NCBI GenBank assembly: GCA_032821775.1
Contig: JAVLRN010000011.1
Location: forward strand, 1,736,001-1,800,000
Direction: 5' to 3'
Origin: Sanguinoderma infundibulare
Taxonomy: Eukaryota > Basidiomycota > Agaricomycetes > Polyporales > Polyporaceae
DNA: 64,000 nt
Part shown: in pieces, positions 1-11,454 of the stretch
How positions within the stretch are numbered: position 1 is the stretch's first letter
Layout: the number at the start of each line of letters is the position of its first letter
Program-made: the position numbers and the translations under genes
Notes under the pieces: model-generated
Seen by the model: the letters and a program-made list of their open reading frames with translations, nothing else
Told to the model about the DNA's origin: nothing
Database searches by the model: none

Positions 1-749
1 CATGGGCGAAGATGGAACAGCTCCAAAAGGATGGTCTCGCCAAGTGCGTTCAGTTCACTACCCCTCCAGCTTCGTCCTCACATGTGTGGACCGTAGGAGC
101 ATCGGTGTCAGCAACTTCGGCGTCGCCGAGCTGCAGATCCTCGTCAACTCTGCGAAAATCAAGCCCGTTGCGAACCAGGTTCGCCCAGGCTCCTCCCACC
201 ACTATCCCATTCTCATTCCGCCGCTCACATGCACGCATTCCGCGCAGATACTCTTCCATCCGTACGTCCTCGACCGCCAGCTCCCGATCGTCGACTTCGG
301 AAACGCGCACGGCATCGTCAGCGAGGGCTACTCCCCGCTCATCCCGCTCACCCACCAGCCAGGCGGGCCGGTCGACAAGCCCGTGAACGCGATCGCTCAG
401 CGCCTGAACGCGAAGCCGGAGCAGGTCCTGCTCGCGTGGGCCAAGTCTAAGGGAGTCGTCGTCGTCACCTCGAGCACAAAGAAGGAGCGGCTCGAGGGGT
501 ACTTGGCTGCCGGTGATCTTGGTAAGCGTAGTGCTGGTGTCTCCTCGATGTCAGCGGATGCTAACTAGGACATATGCGCATGCACACACAGCTCTGACGG
601 CGGAGGATATTTCGGCTATCGACGCAGCCGGGAGGAGCGGCGCGAGGAGGTTGACGGTGCGCGCGGTCGTGCATCGTGTTGCGACCGTCGCGCTCGTCGC
701 CGCTGTGGGGTTTGGCGTTGCTGGATTTCTCGGCGTCGATATCTTTTGA
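1..749 (+). CDS. Aldo/keto reductase, 3' part (5' end outside window)
   Basis: C-terminal portion of an NADP(H)-dependent aldo/keto reductase. Exons 1-43, 97-178, 248-521 and 592-749 join in frame. The first junction builds the family motif G-L-A-K-S-I-G-V-S-N-F, followed by a K-P-V-A-N-Q segment and the late motif LLAWAKSKGVVVVTSS, which matches the cofactor-binding end of the barrel. The reading frame is open to base 1, so the start lies upstream. After the barrel (LTAEDISAIDAAG) the protein ends in a short basic stretch and about 20 hydrophobic residues (VATVALVAAVGFGVAGFLG), which looks like a C-terminal membrane anchor. That is unusual for this usually soluble family. The substrate cannot be told. 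Confidence 0.85.
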
Positions 750-1207
750 GGGGCTGGCGATGTTGCAGCCCGACATCGGAGGGTTTGCTTGAAGTTAAAA
801 GCGGCGTATGGGGTATGCATTGTAACGGTTATCTAGTAAAGACGGTGGGCAGAGAAGGTGTCAAGAACTTAGTGTTGTTGAAAGTTGGCCGTGTGTTCAA
901 TAGGGCACCCAACGAGCGCTTAACCGGGTTGACCTCTGCCCATCGACTTGCCTTCCTTCAGGAGCTCGTTCCTTGGCTCCCTCCGATTCTTGGGACCCGT
1001 GCGGTGTCTTTCATCCACAGCTATAGATGGTGTGTGATCTATTTCATGCTCTTTTAAACCATTCATCCGACGAACGAACGACTTGACCCTCCATATATAA
1101 TTCATCGCCTCGAAGCCAACAAGCCAGTGAACACATTCCCCCTCCCGGGCTCACCAGCTTTTCTGCGACTCCCTGGTCATCTGCTGCAATCTATTTCCTT
1201 GCTGGAT
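750..1207. other. Intergenic, AKR to next gene
   Basis: No gene seen. It holds the 3' end of the reductase and the 5' region of the next plus-strand gene. The open frame of the next gene extends upstream to 1127 but without an ATG before 1208. Confidence 0.4.
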
Positions 1208-2968
1208 ATGTTCACCACTCCGGCTCGGGCACGACGCTGTCACGGTTCTCCCAGTGGCTCTCCCTGTGCGAAACCACCGCTAGACCAGGCCTACAACCAT
1301 GCGTCACCAGAACCACCTCAAATTGCTCGTTTCAGCTTCGAAGGTGCTAATGTGGGATACGAACTGGATACTAGCTATAGCGGTCCGTTTCATTCTTATT
1401 ATTACGGCCTCTCATGCGGAATGGGTTCGCCCCCGGAAGACACAATCTCGGAGCTCTCCTCAAGGAGTCCCACCACGCCGACCAATGGATCCCCCTCCCT
1501 GGCGCTCAGTTCTCCGTCTTTGGTTGTATCTCGCAACAAGTCTATGGACGACCCCTTCTCGCGGACGTCTCCCCCACTCCTTTCCGGCTCACGCTCGTTT
1601 TCACCCACTCAATCTCTACTCGATGACACTCGTTCGCTCCTGGAGCTTTACGGCACCGCTCACAACCCCCGGGCTTCTGTCCGTTATTCCAACCCCATCC
1701 TGGATTCGCCGTCTTTGCCTTATTCTCACTTCCAGCCTACTGCTCCCCCAGAGCCTCTACCCGCACCCATCACTATGCAACAACAGCCTATCAGCTGTGA
1801 AGCCACACCCGAGCGCGCACGGGATTCTCCCAAGGCGAGGCGCTTCAGGACGTCCGCGAATCGCAGGGTGACAGTCCACCAGCTCGCGCTCGACCTCCCC
1901 TCGGCCCGTTCCCGTAGGAACTCCATGTCGGCCCTCATCGTCGGGCTAGAGAACGCCTCGCCCGGCTGGTACAAGTCCCTCATGGACAGCGCTCTGCCGC
2001 AGTCCGCCTCCAGAAGTTCATCTCTCAAGATGGCAACTCGGACACCTTCCGACAGCTCTTCTGGGTCCTTGCCTGGGGATTTCTCTGGTGCTGCCTCGAC
2101 GATCTGTCTTCGTGCCATCCTCGATGAACTGGAAGAGCTCGTGGCTGTTATTAGCTGCCTGCCTACGCCAAGACCGCGGACGATGGCGATCGACGACGTC
2201 GCCACCGCCTTTTTCGCGCCCGCCGCGGAGCGCAAACACCTCACCTTGCCGGTGGCCGCTTCGTCATCAAACACCTCTTTGGCGGCTCAGTGTCGGGATC
2301 GCGCGTCGATTCCTGCAGTCTTGTCCAACGATTCTCTGGTATCGGGCCTCAGGCAACTTCCTTCTCTATTGCAGACACCGCCTCCCGACTCTGGCAGCAC
2401 GCGTCCGTACACCGCGGGCCTGGATCCTAACCAGCCAGCGATCGACAACCTCGTCTACCACCCCAAACTAGCAAAGACGCTTGGATTACAATCCCTCCCA
2501 TCTTGGGGCGCGTTCGACGCAGCGGCGCCGCCGCGGACGCCGCCCTCGCCCCACAGCCGCGCCGCCACTAGCACACCGCATCAGCTGCAGTCGCCGCCGA
2601 CGAGCTCCTGGGGCGGCCACTTACCCCCGTACCCTCCGCAGACCCCCGAGAAGGCGTCGCAGAACCCGTTCAAGACGCCCCTCAAGCTCGCGTCGCTCTT
2701 CCGGCGGCGCCCCTCCACCCCGGCCGTGGTCGACGACTGGTCAGAGCTCAGGTCTGGAGGGAGCCCGCCCGCTCGACGAGCGGGAACGGGCGCGGGGCAC
2801 GTTTCGGAGCTGGGCGTGCGCATACCTCCAGCACAACCACCGCCGCTGGCGACGCGGTCGACGAACGGGAGCCCCGCGAGTAAGAACTCGATGCGCTTCA
2901 GTCCGGTTTTGGACGTCGCGACGATTACGCCTCAACGGCGTGAGTTGGGGTCTTTCTTGCTGATGTGA
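1208..2968 (+). CDS. Uncharacterised Ser/Pro-rich, largely disordered protein
   Basis: Single uninterrupted frame of 586 codons. The first in-frame ATG is at 1208 (M-F-T-T-P-A-R-A); the frame is open further upstream but has no ATG there. The protein is low-complexity, rich in Ser, Pro and Thr with many S-P and T-P dipeptides, so it could be a target of proline-directed kinases. The more ordered stretches are around residues 220-260 (basic, RRVTVHQLALDLPSARSRRN) and 300-340 (an acidic-hydrophobic helix, LRAILDELEELVAVI). Near residue 480 is a basic patch (LKLASLFRRRPS) resembling a phosphorylated docking site. I do not recognise a family. It converges on the alpha-amylase, with 253 bp between the stops. 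Confidence 0.7.
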   Translation: MFTTPARARRCHGSPSGSPCAKPPLDQAYNHASPEPPQIARFSFEGANVGYELDTSYSGPFHSYYYGLSCGMGSPPEDTISELSSRSPTTPTNGSPSLALSSPSLVVSRNKSMDDPFSRTSPPLLSGSRSFSPTQSLLDDTRSLLELYGTAHNPRASVRYSNPILDSPSLPYSHFQPTAPPEPLPAPITMQQQPISCEATPERARDSPKARRFRTSANRRVTVHQLALDLPSARSRRNSMSALIVGLENASPGWYKSLMDSALPQSASRSSSLKMATRTPSDSSSGSLPGDFSGAASTICLRAILDELEELVAVISCLPTPRPRTMAIDDVATAFFAPAAERKHLTLPVAASSSNTSLAAQCRDRASIPAVLSNDSLVSGLRQLPSLLQTPPPDSGSTRPYTAGLDPNQPAIDNLVYHPKLAKTLGLQSLPSWGAFDAAAPPRTPPSPHSRAATSTPHQLQSPPTSSWGGHLPPYPPQTPEKASQNPFKTPLKLASLFRRRPSTPAVVDDWSELRSGGSPPARRAGTGAGHVSELGVRIPPAQPPPLATRSTNGSPASKNSMRFSPVLDVATITPQRRELGSFLLM

Positions 2969-3221
2969 AGGGTGTACTGGACTAGCGGATTGTGTACGGC
3001 CTTTGTGCTTGGGTGGTCCGCGGCCCATGTACGTTACCGTGTCGGATGCTGCACCCGTATGGAACGCGGAATATATACTTGGATTGCAGAGCCACATCCA
3101 GGTTTGCTTCAGAAAATATCCGGAGGACAGAAGACAGAAACCGGACTCGAATACAGTAAAGAGACTCGAATATCAGGAGAAAATATTGCAAGGTCCCGTA
3201 GACTAAACAAAAATGGTCCCG

Positions 3222-5813
3222 TCAACGCCAGGTCGTGTCCAGAGTCTGCGAACCGGACGAGGGAGCGGTGTCTGAGCGGTTCGGATCCGACTCCCAGACG
3301 ATCTGGAGGTGCATGCATGGGGTGCAGAGGTGAGTATATGCGCGGACGCATGGGCGAGGAGACCTGTCACTTACGCTTCCGTCAGTCTCCTTCCTCACGA
3401 ACTTGTACTGGAACGACGTCCCTGCCGGGATGCTCACGGAAACCGACCACACGGGGTACGACGCTGCGGACAGCGGGATCTACGAGGGGTGATGGGGTCG
3501 GCATGGTGGTCAGCGGTCGGGTTTCGACGCATGCCGCAGGGCACTCACCGCGTTGGTTGTGTCCCAGTTCCCGAGCTGCGGGATGCTGCCGAGGACGAAA
3601 ATGTTCTGGGGCCTGCCTCAGTACCAACTGGTGGGCAATCTAGAGAGGCCGAGGAGCTTTGTGAACGCACCTCGCCGAAAGTTGTCGTCGCGGTCTCGGC
3701 AAAGTTCACGACAACGTTGCTGGCGCCGGTACCCTTGGCACCGGTGTGGATGGCGATCGAATCGCGCGAGTTCACGGTGGCGGTGAACGAACCGCCAGAT
3801 ACAGTGAAGCTAAACAGTCATATCGCATCAATGAACGCAACGGTGACTAGACCAGAGGGGAAATCAACTTACGAGCCGCCTGTGCAGTTGCCATTGGAAG
3901 CCGTGCCGTGGATCACGTCGCAGTAAGAGCCGTCCGGGAGAGAGGTCGAGAAGGTCGCCGACCAGGCCGAGTCCGCGTTGTTGATCGCAACGAAGCCAAG
4001 GGCACCTAAAGGATGATTTTCCATCAATCGCTTGGCACGCGTTGATGTTGGAAAGCCAACTTACCACGTCCGAACGCGATCTGCTGCGATTGAGGAGACA
4101 CCCAGTTCGTCAATGCGGCGCTACCGACGTTGTTCCTGAAGCCGACCATGCCCGCAACGGCCGTCCAGCGGTGCTGGCAGAGCCACCCGTTCGCACCCCC
4201 GTTCCCGGAGCACGTCCCTACGCCGCCATTTGGCGCGCCGGCGTCGGTGTCGGTGAAGCCGCTGTAGCTGGAGAGGATCGTAGGTGTGCCGTAAGGGTGT
4301 GCGAGGGAGAAGATCATTGCAGACAAATAAGTGTTGGAGGGAGAGTTGTCGTTGAGAGAGTTTCCATTCTACAGACGACATAGTCAGTGTCCGATGGGTC
4401 GGTCGTCGAATCTATGTCTTACCCGCTCCGTGTCGTGGTTGGTGACGAACACATTCGCGCCGGTGCCAGGGACCCAGCCTGTTGTTTGCTTGAGCATCAC
4501 GGTCTTGTAGCTGAAAAGAACACAGTACCGAGATTGTCAAAGCTCTGCAGGCTCGAGATCCCCCCGCTGGAGAAAGCGTTCAATAATGCCGTGGTATAAC
4601 GGAACCTGCGTTAATCCACGATTAGAATTGCGGATACCGGCGAAGACCGAAATAGAGAGAGGAGCTCACTCCTGGACGTCGCCTACGAGGGCCGGTCAGA
4701 TGAATACCTCCGCTGCGATCCCACAATCTGAGACGACGCACCATTCCCGGTGTACTCGTTGGGCGTGATTGGCTCGCCCGCCCCGAAAATGACCTCTTGC
4801 GTGATGTACGGCTGGGAATTCAACTGCGACAGGATGGCTGCAATGTCCGTCACGGCGATGTCTGTTTGCAGTGAGGTTGCGCTTTCAGCGTGAGCTGTAC
4901 TCTGGGATCCCCACACGCTAGAGTCAACGTACGCTTGGCAGCATCAAGACGGAAACCATCCGCTCCCAACGACAGAAGATCGTTGCCGTACGCCGCAAGT
5001 CGACCACGCACGTAATCGGTCTCCGTTGCGAGACTGCAGGAATGTGGGTCAGTTAACAACGTCGTGGGGGCCGATCATGCGATCAATCGTAAAATGTGAG
5101 ACACTCACTCGGCGAGATTGTCCAGCTGGCACGTCTGCACCTCGACGGCGTTGTCGTAGTTGACGATTTCGTCGTTAGGTTCCAAGCCGCAGTGATGGAA
5201 GTCCTGATACTGATAGATGCCCGGGTAGTTGTAGTGGGTGAACGAAGACCCTGCGACGCCCGTCCCGTTGTCTGAACCCGCCATATGGTTCCAAATGGTG
5301 TCTGCATGGATGGGCGTGAGATCAGTGATAGGTTTGGTGGCTATGTCGAGCGTGTAGATCGGTCGAGGGTACTCACCGACAATGACCCCGACCCCGGCGG
5401 CGTGGCAGGTGGATATCATGTTCGCGAATTGGTCTCGGTCGCCGCGCTTGGAGGTGAGAGTGTATGAGACGGGTTGGTAATCTGTCCACCATTGGGGACC
5501 CGTAACATGCTCTTGTGGCGGGCTCACTGAGATATCATGATACAAGCTTGAGTAGGAATGGCAGAGGAGGCAAAGTTATGGACAGACCTTGCACAAACCC
5601 GTAGCCAGCTGGCCCAATGAAGTTGGTGCACTCAGCAGCAACGCTATCCCAGGTCCACTCGAACATTTGGATAATGACGGCCTTGTCGGTGGACGGCGCA
5701 CGCCTAGCCAAGGAGATCCCGGCACTCGTACCAACGAGGAAGGGGCGTCCCTGGGCGGGGGAGCATAGTGCACCGAGAGCGGCTACCACAGCTAGCTTGA
5801 GCCAACGAGACAT
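3222..5813 (-). CDS. Secreted alpha-amylase, GH13 with C-terminal CBM20
   Basis: Endo-acting starch hydrolase, secreted. Fourteen exons (5588-5813, 5377-5526, 5109-5301, 4933-5033, 4742-4861, 4670-4682, 4529-4605, 4423-4478, 4065-4368, 3873-4005, 3671-3809, 3549-3605, 3375-3479, 3222-3302) sum to 585 codons, all in frame. The N-terminus is a signal peptide ([22 protein letters not shown]). GH13 regions are visible: V-D-T-I-W-N-H, then G-F-R-L-D-A-A-K-H (Asp nucleophile), Q-E-V-I-F-G (Glu acid/base) and [10 protein letters not shown] (Asp). The last about 100 residues are a CBM20 starch-binding module ([17 protein letters not shown], then W-E-S-D-P-N-R). Exon 6 is only 13 nt. A GCGGGG element near 6155 could be a carbon-catabolite repressor site, but this is weak. 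Confidence 0.95.
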
Positions 5814-7096
5814 GGGGGTTTGGGACGAAGATGAAGGACTCGGACGGGGCCTGACAATTGTCGGAGAACTGATATAACAGCGCGCCGGCTAACGTTCATT
5901 CTGGTTTACGAAGAACGGAAGATTGGAAATGTGAAAAGATTTAAAGAAGTGGCCAGCAGCATGACAGGAAGCTTGGACGCAGCGTCATCGGGTCCGGCGG
6001 TGCCTGCGGTCCCTCGAAGGATAGTTTCCGAGAGCGCTAGTTTCAGCCTCGGTCCCAGTGCCATCCTAATTTCCTCGGGTCCTCTAGGCGGCTTGCCTTC
6101 ACAGCTTGAGGCCTTGATGGCTCATTCGGATAGACCAATAAGGATTGGGTTTCCCGTGCGGGGGATCTAGGGAACTGTCACCAGCGAACCGGGAAGCCAC
6201 CTGAAATCCCAAAGAAAGATCAGCATATGCAGATCACCAGACAAGAAAAGCGTCCGCGATGGAGAACTTACTTAGATGTCCATAGAGAAGACGTAGCATG
6301 TGGACACGGATAACCTTCATTTCGTCTTAAATATCGATTTGTGCGAACGAAAACAAGGAGCCCTGCGTCTGTCTCGCGCGCAAGGTCTGGAATAGAGCTG
6401 GAACGTCGGGCGCCCATTCACTTGTCACCACTGCACCTCACCGTAGAATTGATGACCAAGATTAAATCAAAACCCTTGAGTGAACAGGTTTGTGGCCTCT
6501 ATCACCACCGCTTGGGTTACATTTCAGCCACCCACCGTCGCTGACATAGATATCGGTCCAGAAACGGCAAACCAACTCTATCTCACCGCTCAGCCTTTCC
6601 AGAGCACGGTCGGAACCTGCAACCCCGTGTGAGAGCTTAACGAGAGAGCGACTGTCTAACAATAGCCAACCCCTGTAACACCAATGAGATCCAACAATTT
6701 TAATTCTCTTCGGAGGCAAAGCAGGCGTACCTAAATATTCACCAGAACTCAGACGACCACATGGTATCGAAGTTGATGTGTGGTCATTCCTTTCGTGGAT
6801 TGTCGCGGGCGATTTTTAGGGAGGACATGCGGATTTGGAAAAAGAGTTTACAGCAAGAAAGAGATATGCCCAGTCAAACCCCTGCAGAGGAACGTTGCTC
6901 GACAATGGTGGTGAATCCGACGGCGACAGAGCGCAAGCGAGTTCAAGCCAGGTGATCGCATAGCGCTCGACGTCCAGGGTGGGCGTTTGCGGCGAAGTTT
7001 GTGCGTCCGTCTTGCGTCTCCGCTCTACCTTCTCGCCGTCCTCTTCCTGACTACCTTCTTGGTCCTTTTGCATTGCTTGTCTTCCGTATTTTCATC
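5814..7096. promoter_or_regulatory. Divergent intergenic region, amylase / MTR4
   Basis: 1.3 kb shared upstream region of the amylase (minus) and MTR4 (plus). A TATA-like element (GATATAAC read on plus, near 5870) lies about 60 bp before the amylase ATG. Short open frames here show no family features and no convincing exon structure. Confidence 0.4.
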
Positions 7097-10000
7097 ATGG
7101 ACTCCAACGACTTGTTCTCGTTTCTGGATGAGGCCGCTCTGCCGAAAGCCAACTCGCCTCAAGCGGATGGCGACGTTCCAATGCAAGAAGAAGCCAAGGT
7201 GTCCAACGGCTCTGTATCGAAGAAGCGCAAGGCATCAACACCGCCAGAGCCACGAACAAATGGTGAAGACGGACTGTCCGCGTCTTCCAGCAATGAAGCT
7301 GGTCCTTCGGAACCCAAGAGGCCTCGTCTGGCATCTCCGAACCCGGTAGTCGTCGACGAGGTGGAGATTGAGGCGAAGCGCGAGGTGGCGGCGAGCGCGG
7401 GCTTGACTGGTGCGGTGGAGGCTGGCTCTCGGTTAGAGCTTCGACACCAGGTGAGGATATGCGCAGGAAATTCACCGCGGTCTTCAGCCGACGTCTTGTG
7501 TAGGTGCGGCATCAAGTCGCGGTGCCTCCAGGCTACCCATACATACCCATATCCCAACATGTTCCTCCCGAGAAGCCAGCACGCGAATACAAGTTCACTT
7601 TGGACCCCTTCCAGCAAGTGTCTGTACACGCCATTCAGCGGAATGAGAGTGTGCTCGTTTCGGCGCATACGAGTGCGGGGAAGACTGTTGTAGCGGAGTA
7701 CGCTATCGCGCAGTGTCTACAGCAGAAGCAGCGAGTAATCTACACCAGTCCGATCAAGGCCAGTGCATACCATCCTGTACCAAGCGTTTAATCAATCAAC
7801 TTTTCTGTCGCACACAGGCTCTGAGCAACCAGAAGTATCGAGAGATGCTCGCAGAGTTTGGGGATGTTGGCCTGATGACCGGAGACGTCACCATCAACCC
7901 GAGCGCGACATGCTTGGTTATGACCACTGAGGTGCGCCAATGTCCAGTGACTGTCTGCACGCTATGCTAAAGCTTACGCCCTCAGATTCTACGCTCAATG
8001 TTGTATCGCGGTTCCGAGATCATGCGCGAGGTAGCTTGGGTTATCTTCGACGAGATCCACTATATGCGCGACAAGGAGCGTGGTGTTGTGTGGGAGGAGA
8101 CCATCATTCTTCTTCCTCATACCGTCCGCTATGTCTTCCTTTCAGCCACTATCCCTAACGCCATGCAGTTTGCGGAGTGGATATGCAAGTCGCACGAACA
8201 GCCTTGTCACGTCGTGTACACGGACTTCCGGCCGACGCCTCTACAACACTACCTGTTCCCTGCTGGTGGCGAGGGTATCTACCTGGTCGTCAATGAGAAG
8301 GGGGAGTTCCGCGAGGACAACTTCACGAAGGCGATGGGCATGTTGCAGGAGAGGATGGGTGACGACCCCGCCGACGCCAAAGCAGGAAAAGGCAAGAAGG
8401 GGAAGATAAAAAAGGGTGGCGAGAAGAAGGGTACGCCCTGTTCACATTCCAGACTGGTCCGTACTGACAAGCTGCAGGTTCCTCGGACATTCAGAAGATT
8501 GTGAAGATGATCATGCTCAAGAACTACAACCCGGTCATCGTCTTCGCGTTCAGCAAGCGAGAATGCGAAGCACTCGCACTGAACATGTCCAAGATGGAGT
8601 TCAATTCAACGGAAGAACAGGACCTTATCTCGAACATTTTCAATAACGCTATGGAAAATCTCTCGCCCGACGACCGCCAGCTTCCCCAGATTTCCAACCT
8701 CCTTCCTCTCCTCAAGCGCGGTATCGGCATCCATCATGGCGGTCTCCTCCCCATCCTCAAGGAAGTCATCGAGATCCTCTTCCAAGAGGGTCTCATCAAG
8801 GTCCTCTTCGCGACCGAGACGTTCTCCATCGGTCTGAATATGCCTGCGAAGACAGTCGTTTTCGTCGCCGCGCGCAAGTTCGACGGACACGACTTTCGGA
8901 ACCTCTCTTCGGGCGAATACATTCAGATGTCGGGTCGTGCCGGACGTCGTGGACTCGATGACCGCGGTGTCGTCATCATGATGTGCGACGAGAAGCTCGA
9001 GCCCACAGCTGCGAAGGGTATGATCAAGGGCGAGGCGGACCGGCTCGACTCTGCCTTCCATCTCGGGTACAACATGGTGCTCAACCTGATGAAGGTCGAA
9101 GGCATCAGTCCCGAGTTCATGCTCGAGCGCTGCTTCTATCAGTTCCAGAACAATGCTGAGGTGCCCGTTATCGAAGCCGGTACGTCGACCGGTTGTATAT
9201 CTCCACTCCGTGGGCTGACGAACACTCACGAATAGAGCTCGAAAAGGAGGAACAGAAGAAGGCCGCCATTACCGTTGACGATGAGGAGCTCGTCGCGAGC
9301 TACTACGACCTCCGCCAGCAGCTCGACCAGATGGGGGCAGACTTCCGGGAGGTTATCACGCATCCTAACTACAGCCTTCCGTACCTCCAGACCGGACGCC
9401 TAGTCAAGGTCCAGTACCAAAAGCTCGACTTTGGTTGGGGTGTTATCGTCAACTTTCAGAAGCGGCTGCCGCCCAAGGTGCGCTTGGCAGATTCCGTTAG
9501 ACCTGGCGCATGTTGTTGACATTAATTGCTACTTGCAGGGACGCCCAGGCCCAAATCTCGAGGACATCCCAGCCCACGAGCAGTACGTCCTCGATGTGTT
9601 GCTTTACTGCTCGAAAGGGTCGACGCTGCCCAAGGACCGCAATACGACAACGCCCACCCCGGGGGGTGTTCAGCCATGTCTGTCGGGCAAAGGCGGAGAG
9701 CCCCTCGTCGTGCCGGTTCTTCTCTCCACTATCGAATCGATCAGCCGCCTTCGGCTCAACATGCCAAAAGACGTTCGATCACTGGAGCAGCGGAATAACT
9801 TGTGGAAGAGTGTGCTGGAGGTGCATCGCCGGTTCGAACATGGGATTGCCCTGCTTGACCCTATCGCGGACATGAAAATCACGGACGAGAAGTTCAAGGA
9901 GCTCGTCCAGGTATGGTCAAGGTTGTCTCGTAACATTGGTCTCAATTGCTGACGTCGTTTATAACGCCTAGAAAATCGACACCTTGGAGAAGAAGATGTT

Positions 10001-10853
10001 TTCCAGTCCTCTTCACAAGGACTCGCGGATATCGGAGCTCTACACCCTCTATGCGCGGAAACAAGAGCACCAAACGCGCATACGCGAACTGAAGAAGCGC
10101 GTGCAGGCGACCCATGACGTGCTCCAGATGGAGGAGTTGAAGTGCCGCAAGCGCGTTCTGCGCCGGCTGGGCTTCACGAACGCTTCGGACATTGTCGACA
10201 TGAAAGGGCGTGTCGCGTGCGAGATCAGCACCGGTGACGAGCTGCTCCTCACAGAGCTGATCTTCAACGGCGTCTTTAATACGCTGTCTCCAGAACAGTG
10301 CGCGGGCCTTTTGAGCTGCTTCGTCTTCACGGAGAAGGTGGGTCCTCATAGCTTTGCGATACAGAGGAGGACGGGACGCTCATCTTTTCACCCTGTTCGG
10401 CAGAGCGAGCAAGTGACGAAGCTGAAGGAGGAGCTCGCGGCGCCGTTGCGTGTGATGCAGGAGATCGCGCGGCGGATCGCCAAGGTGTCGAAAGAGTCGA
10501 AGCTGTCCATCAACGAGGACGACTACGTGAAGTCGTTCAAGGTCGAGCTGATGGACGCCGTCGTGCAGTGGTGCAGGGGCGCGTCGTTCGCGGAGATCTG
10601 CAAGGTACGTTCTCGCCATTTGCGCTTGTTTCTGGTCTTGTTGAAGTACATTGCTGACATTTATGCGCAGGTCACTGACCAGTTCGAGGGCAGCCTCATC
10701 CGAGTCTTCCGGCGGCTGCAGGAGCTCATCCGGCAGATGGCGCAGGCGGCGAAGGTTATAGGCAACGGCGAGCTTCAGGAGAAGTTTGAGAAGGCGTCCG
10801 AGATGCTCGCACGGCCGAACTCGGTCATCTTCTGCTCATCGCTATACTTGTAG
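7097..10853 (+). CDS. MTR4: ATP-dependent RNA helicase Mtr4/Dob1 (nuclear exosome cofactor)
   Basis: Ski2-like DExH helicase that unwinds and feeds RNA to the nuclear exosome, as part of TRAMP-type complexes. Ten exons (7097-7450, 7504-7758, 7818-7931, 7986-8430, 8478-9179, 9236-9477, 9539-9910, 9972-10337, 10404-10604, 10671-10853) sum to 1078 codons, the usual size. Visible motifs: family signature H-Q-V-R-H-Q-V across the first junction, motif I A-H-T-S-A-G-K-T, Ia S-P-I-K-A-L-S-N-Q-K, DExH box D-E-I-H-Y, S-A-T-I-P-N, and motif [12 protein letters not shown]. Then follow the arch/KOW region and the C-terminal helical domain ending in F-C-S-S-L-Y-L. The N-terminal 110 residues are disordered. 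The intron at 7759-7817 needs a GC donor to keep motif Ia. Confidence 0.97.
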
Positions 10854-11029
10854 AGTGTTGTCTATTTTAGATTCTATTTGGCTACGACGTACTCGAGCAT
10901 GTTGTGCAGCAGTCCCTGTTTTGCAACCGTCGAAACCTTGCAAGACCATTCTTCCGCCACCTGACATGGTTCCTCAGCATATCATTGACCGAGGACACCG
11001 GTGGTTGGTCGTCTTTGCGGGCTCGTGTC

Positions 11030-11315
11030 TGATGGAGGCTGCCGCACACGCCGGCAGTGGTGGTCCCGACGAGGGAGTCCTGGCCAGTTGCCCACATAGA
11101 GCTTTCAAAACCGAATCGTCAGCCGCCATCGCGCGGGAACCATGGAACCGCTTAGACCCTTGGACTGGACGTACTAAGCCTTGAGGGACGCGATGTGCGG
11201 GTGTCGTACGACAGGAGCTCGCCCTTGGACCAGTCATAGGAGTAGCTCGTGGCAAGGAACTTACCTGTGCAGACGTTCGGAGAGGTTGTTGCCGGGCTCG
11301 TCCCACCAAGTTGAA
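11030..11315 (-). pseudogene. GH18 chitinase relic
   Basis: Decayed fragment of a chitinase related to the intact gene at 24025-26442, in the same orientation. Bases about 11030-11250 match the intact gene at about 24600-24850, including the TCSYS-like segment encoding S-Y-S-Y-D..K..E-L-x-S-Y-D-T and the D-S-L-V-G-T-T-x-G-V region. Bases about 11260-11315 match about 25843-25900 (splice donor plus the codons for W-D-E-P-G-N-N-L). Roughly 1 kb between these is missing, so the catalytic core is gone. Small indels break the frame. Intron-derived sequence and a splice donor are retained, so this is a DNA-level copy, not a retrocopy. Weaker similarity may extend to about 10960. Confidence 0.75.
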
Positions 11316-11454
11316 TGAATGGAAGCAGACTGTTCGAAGGGTCCATCTTGCGTGGCTTGGACGAGTCCACTTCGACGCCTAATTCACTTGGATTTCAATG
11401 ACTTCCGCAATGATATCAATCAAGTGCAATCACCAATACGCATGGATCCCATCC

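Noticed and set aside
4511..4528. Apparent 18-nt intron in the amylase
   Set aside because: Too short and leads to a stop; a 50-nt intron (4479-4528) gives the conserved G-W-V segment.
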